DNA of 14,197 nucleotides from Chloroflexota bacterium. GTDB taxonomy: Bacteria; Chloroflexota; Dehalococcoidia; UBA2247; RBG-13-53-26. A program made the translations under genes and the position numbers. The notes below the pieces were generated by a model. That model searched no databases. It saw only the letters and a list, made by a program, of their open reading frames with translations, and had not been told where the DNA came from. Below, in pieces: positions 12,762 through 14,197 of this stretch. The stretch is taken from contig QMOF01000033.1 of NCBI GenBank assembly GCA_003650185.1, forward strand, positions 1 to 14,197, read 5' to 3'. Each line of letters begins with the position of its first letter. Within the stretch, counting starts at the first letter, position 1.

Positions 12762-14126
12762 CTATTCGTCGGGCCAGTCCCCTCCTGGGGGTGGCAAGTT
12801 CAGTGGCTGAGGTTCACCGTTCTTCCAGAACCTCTCCACTATAGGATGCCCTTTCTGCTTCAAGAACTCCCTGAGTTCACCCGGATCGATGGTGTCCTGC
12901 TCGGTGGCAATCTTGTCGTAGACCTCCTCTGGTATGTACTCTGCCATCTCCTGTTTCATATCCGCAGGCATCCAGACAATCCTGTTCCAACCACCGTCGC
13001 CTTTGAGAAAAGTCTTGCTCTGCATCGATCGAAGCGAGATGCCCTTGTACCCGTGGTTCTGGGAGCCGCCGGAAATCATGCCAGCCAGGCGGGAGAACTT
13101 GATGCCCAGTGGAGTCACTCCGATGTAGCGGCGTATGGCCAGGCCGAGGCCGTCCACCTCCGGTATGTAGAAGGCAGCCCCTTCGAAGCAGCCGCAGTTG
13201 GTGGTCGGATATCGTATAGCGCTGAATATGTTGACACGCTTCACCTGATGGTTGGACCTCTCGTAAACAGCCTCGTCAACGCCTGTGTAGCTCCCAAGGT
13301 CAGGGTCGCGACACTCTCCTTTGGGCATGGGGAAAATGTACCCCTCCGGGTCGAGTTCGACTGTCACCTGGGCCCCGTTATAGGACAGGATACCGCAGTA
13401 GGGTATCTGGCTGGGCGTGATGGCGCATACGTGGTTGGGGGCCAGGGACTTGCAGATGGTGCACCCGTAGAAGATGTCTACATCCTCGTCCTCCAGCGCC
13501 ACCGATTGCTCCTGCGCCTTGAGTCTCTCGATTCCACGCTTGTACAGAGGCAGGATCAGGTCCAGGCCGCCCACCTCCGGAGTGGCCACTATCCACCGGA
13601 ACTCCATCTTCTCCACCTGTGGGACCACGGTCTTGACGTAAGCATGCACGACCTGGCACAGCTTGGCAAAGGTCAGTCTGCCCACCACCGCCTTGCTGAT
13701 CCTCATCCACGGCGCCTGGAATGAGCCGAAAGCCATGTAGCCCTCGATTCCGTGCAGCGCCATGGCCATTTGCCGCTCGACGTATTCCCTATGTCTTTGG
13801 GTTATCCCCGGACCGTAGACCTTTATCTCCCATGCGGAGGGCGCCGAGGTGCCGGGTTCGACCTCATGTATGTCCGGGCCGATCAAAGTGACTATGCCGT
13901 CTCTCACCTGGTTCGGGTCTTCTATGACCTCCAGGATAGTGTAGCTCTTGTATTCCCACTTCGGTCCCGACAGCTCTATCTGCATATCGGCCTTCTTGAC
14001 CTCAGCTACCCATCGTATTCCCAGGCCAACGTCCTGCAGACCGTCCCAAAGGTGGTCCGGATCCGTGGGCAACTGGAACTCTCTTCCTGGTGGAATCTTC
14101 ACTTCAGTATCTTCCGCCGCACTCAC
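12762..14126 (-). CDS. cdhC: acetyl-CoA synthase (acetyl-CoA decarbonylase/synthase beta subunit)
   Basis: A 454-residue archaeal-type CdhC, lacking the N-terminal CODH-binding domain of bacterial AcsB. It joins a methyl group, CO and CoA into acetyl-CoA at the Ni-Ni-[4Fe-4S] A-cluster. All ligands are visible: C222, C225, C234 and C244 in FYGCTICKSLAPNHVC and the following YC, then C311-G-C313 in TNCGCFE. The spacings (3, 9, 10, 67 and 2) are the same as in the Moorella enzyme as I remember it (506, 509, 518, 528, 595, 597). The residue matching Phe512 there is Leu228 here. The GTG at 14126 has AGGAGGT four bases upstream (14131-14137) and is preferred over a TTG at 14162. It is the first visible gene of the minus-strand cluster; more genes may lie beyond the window. 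Confidence 0.95.
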   Translation of the reverse strand: MSAAEDTEVKIPPGREFQLPTDPDHLWDGLQDVGLGIRWVAEVKKADMQIELSGPKWEYKSYTILEVIEDPNQVRDGIVTLIGPDIHEVEPGTSAPSAWEIKVYGPGITQRHREYVERQMAMALHGIEGYMAFGSFQAPWMRISKAVVGRLTFAKLCQVVHAYVKTVVPQVEKMEFRWIVATPEVGGLDLILPLYKRGIERLKAQEQSVALEDEDVDIFYGCTICKSLAPNHVCAITPSQIPYCGILSYNGAQVTVELDPEGYIFPMPKGECRDPDLGSYTGVDEAVYERSNHQVKRVNIFSAIRYPTTNCGCFEGAAFYIPEVDGLGLAIRRYIGVTPLGIKFSRLAGMISGGSQNHGYKGISLRSMQSKTFLKGDGGWNRIVWMPADMKQEMAEYIPEEVYDKIATEQDTIDPGELREFLKQKGHPIVERFWKNGEPQPLNLPPPGGDWPDE

Positions 14127-14130
14127 TTTG

Positions 14131-14137
14131 ACCTCCT
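14131..14137 (-). promoter_or_regulatory. ribosome binding site of cdhC
   Basis: On the minus strand this is AGGAGGT, four bases before the GTG at 14126. It decides the start in favour of that GTG, which removes twelve residues from the longest open frame. Confidence 0.8.
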
Positions 14138-14197
14138 TTTGCACATGCTGCCCTACCGTCAACCCGCGACACAGCCAGCCATTCGCACAGGCAAACA

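Noticed and set aside
12846..13724. Plus-strand open frame of 292 codons
   Set aside because: It is antisense to cdhC, which has a complete A-cluster signature; no motif or ribosome binding site supports it.
1..14197. tRNA or rRNA genes, CRISPR arrays, intact transposases
   Set aside because: None could be seen by eye: no regularly spaced direct repeats, no cloverleaf with a CCA-type end and no transposase motifs.

Overview
The window reads as a GC-rich chromosomal segment of an anaerobic bacterium that carries an archaeal-type Wood-Ljungdahl (acetyl-CoA) enzyme set. The bacterial assignment rests on strong AGGAGG-type ribosome binding sites, TATAAT/TATACT -10 boxes and frequent GTG starts. 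The gene content, together with an intergenic repeat resembling CCTGAGCGAAGCGAAGGGTCT, suggests a Dehalococcoidia-like member of Chloroflexota. That last step is inference from memory, not a database result.

Layout. 1-267 (+) is the C-terminal part of a 4Fe-4S protein, probably cut by the window edge. 346-1161 (+) is an alpha/beta hydrolase. 1180-2508 (-) is an unrecognised 442-residue protein with an acidic tail and a possible decayed nuclease core. 2509-2963 is a gene-free spacer with interspersed-repeat copies and hairpins. 2964-9111 (+) is a tight six-gene operon: a MoxR/BchI-type AAA+ ATPase, a CooC/AcsF-type nickel ATPase, an AAA-VWA fusion, FwdB-like and FwdD-like subunits related to formylmethanofuran dehydrogenase, and a small multi-cluster Fe-S protein. 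9108-14126 (-) runs head-on into it: cdhC (acetyl-CoA synthase), a tiny Cys-rich protein, a CdhA-like CODH alpha subunit, a gene-poor spacer, and a second, free-standing copy of the CdhA C-terminal domain.

How it may work together. CdhC has a complete A-cluster signature with the same cysteine spacing as the Moorella enzyme, so acetyl-CoA synthase activity is likely. The CdhA-like partner lacks two of the six expected C-cluster ligands (His to Asp, Cys to Gly/Ala) and the proton-channel histidines. The FwdB-like protein has Ser and Phe where the metal-binding Cys and catalytic His are expected. The AAA-VWA fusion has lost the Walker B Glu, sensor Asn and Arg finger, while its partner AAA+ protein keeps them, as in the BchI/BchD division of labour in magnesium chelatase. 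Both AAA domains carry the same Cys4 insert.

The most interesting reading is a little-described variant of the CODH/ACS system. It would have its own AAA+/VWA metallocluster-assembly module and a modified CO- or formyl-handling enzyme pair. All residue comparisons were made by eye from remembered family motifs and need a real alignment.
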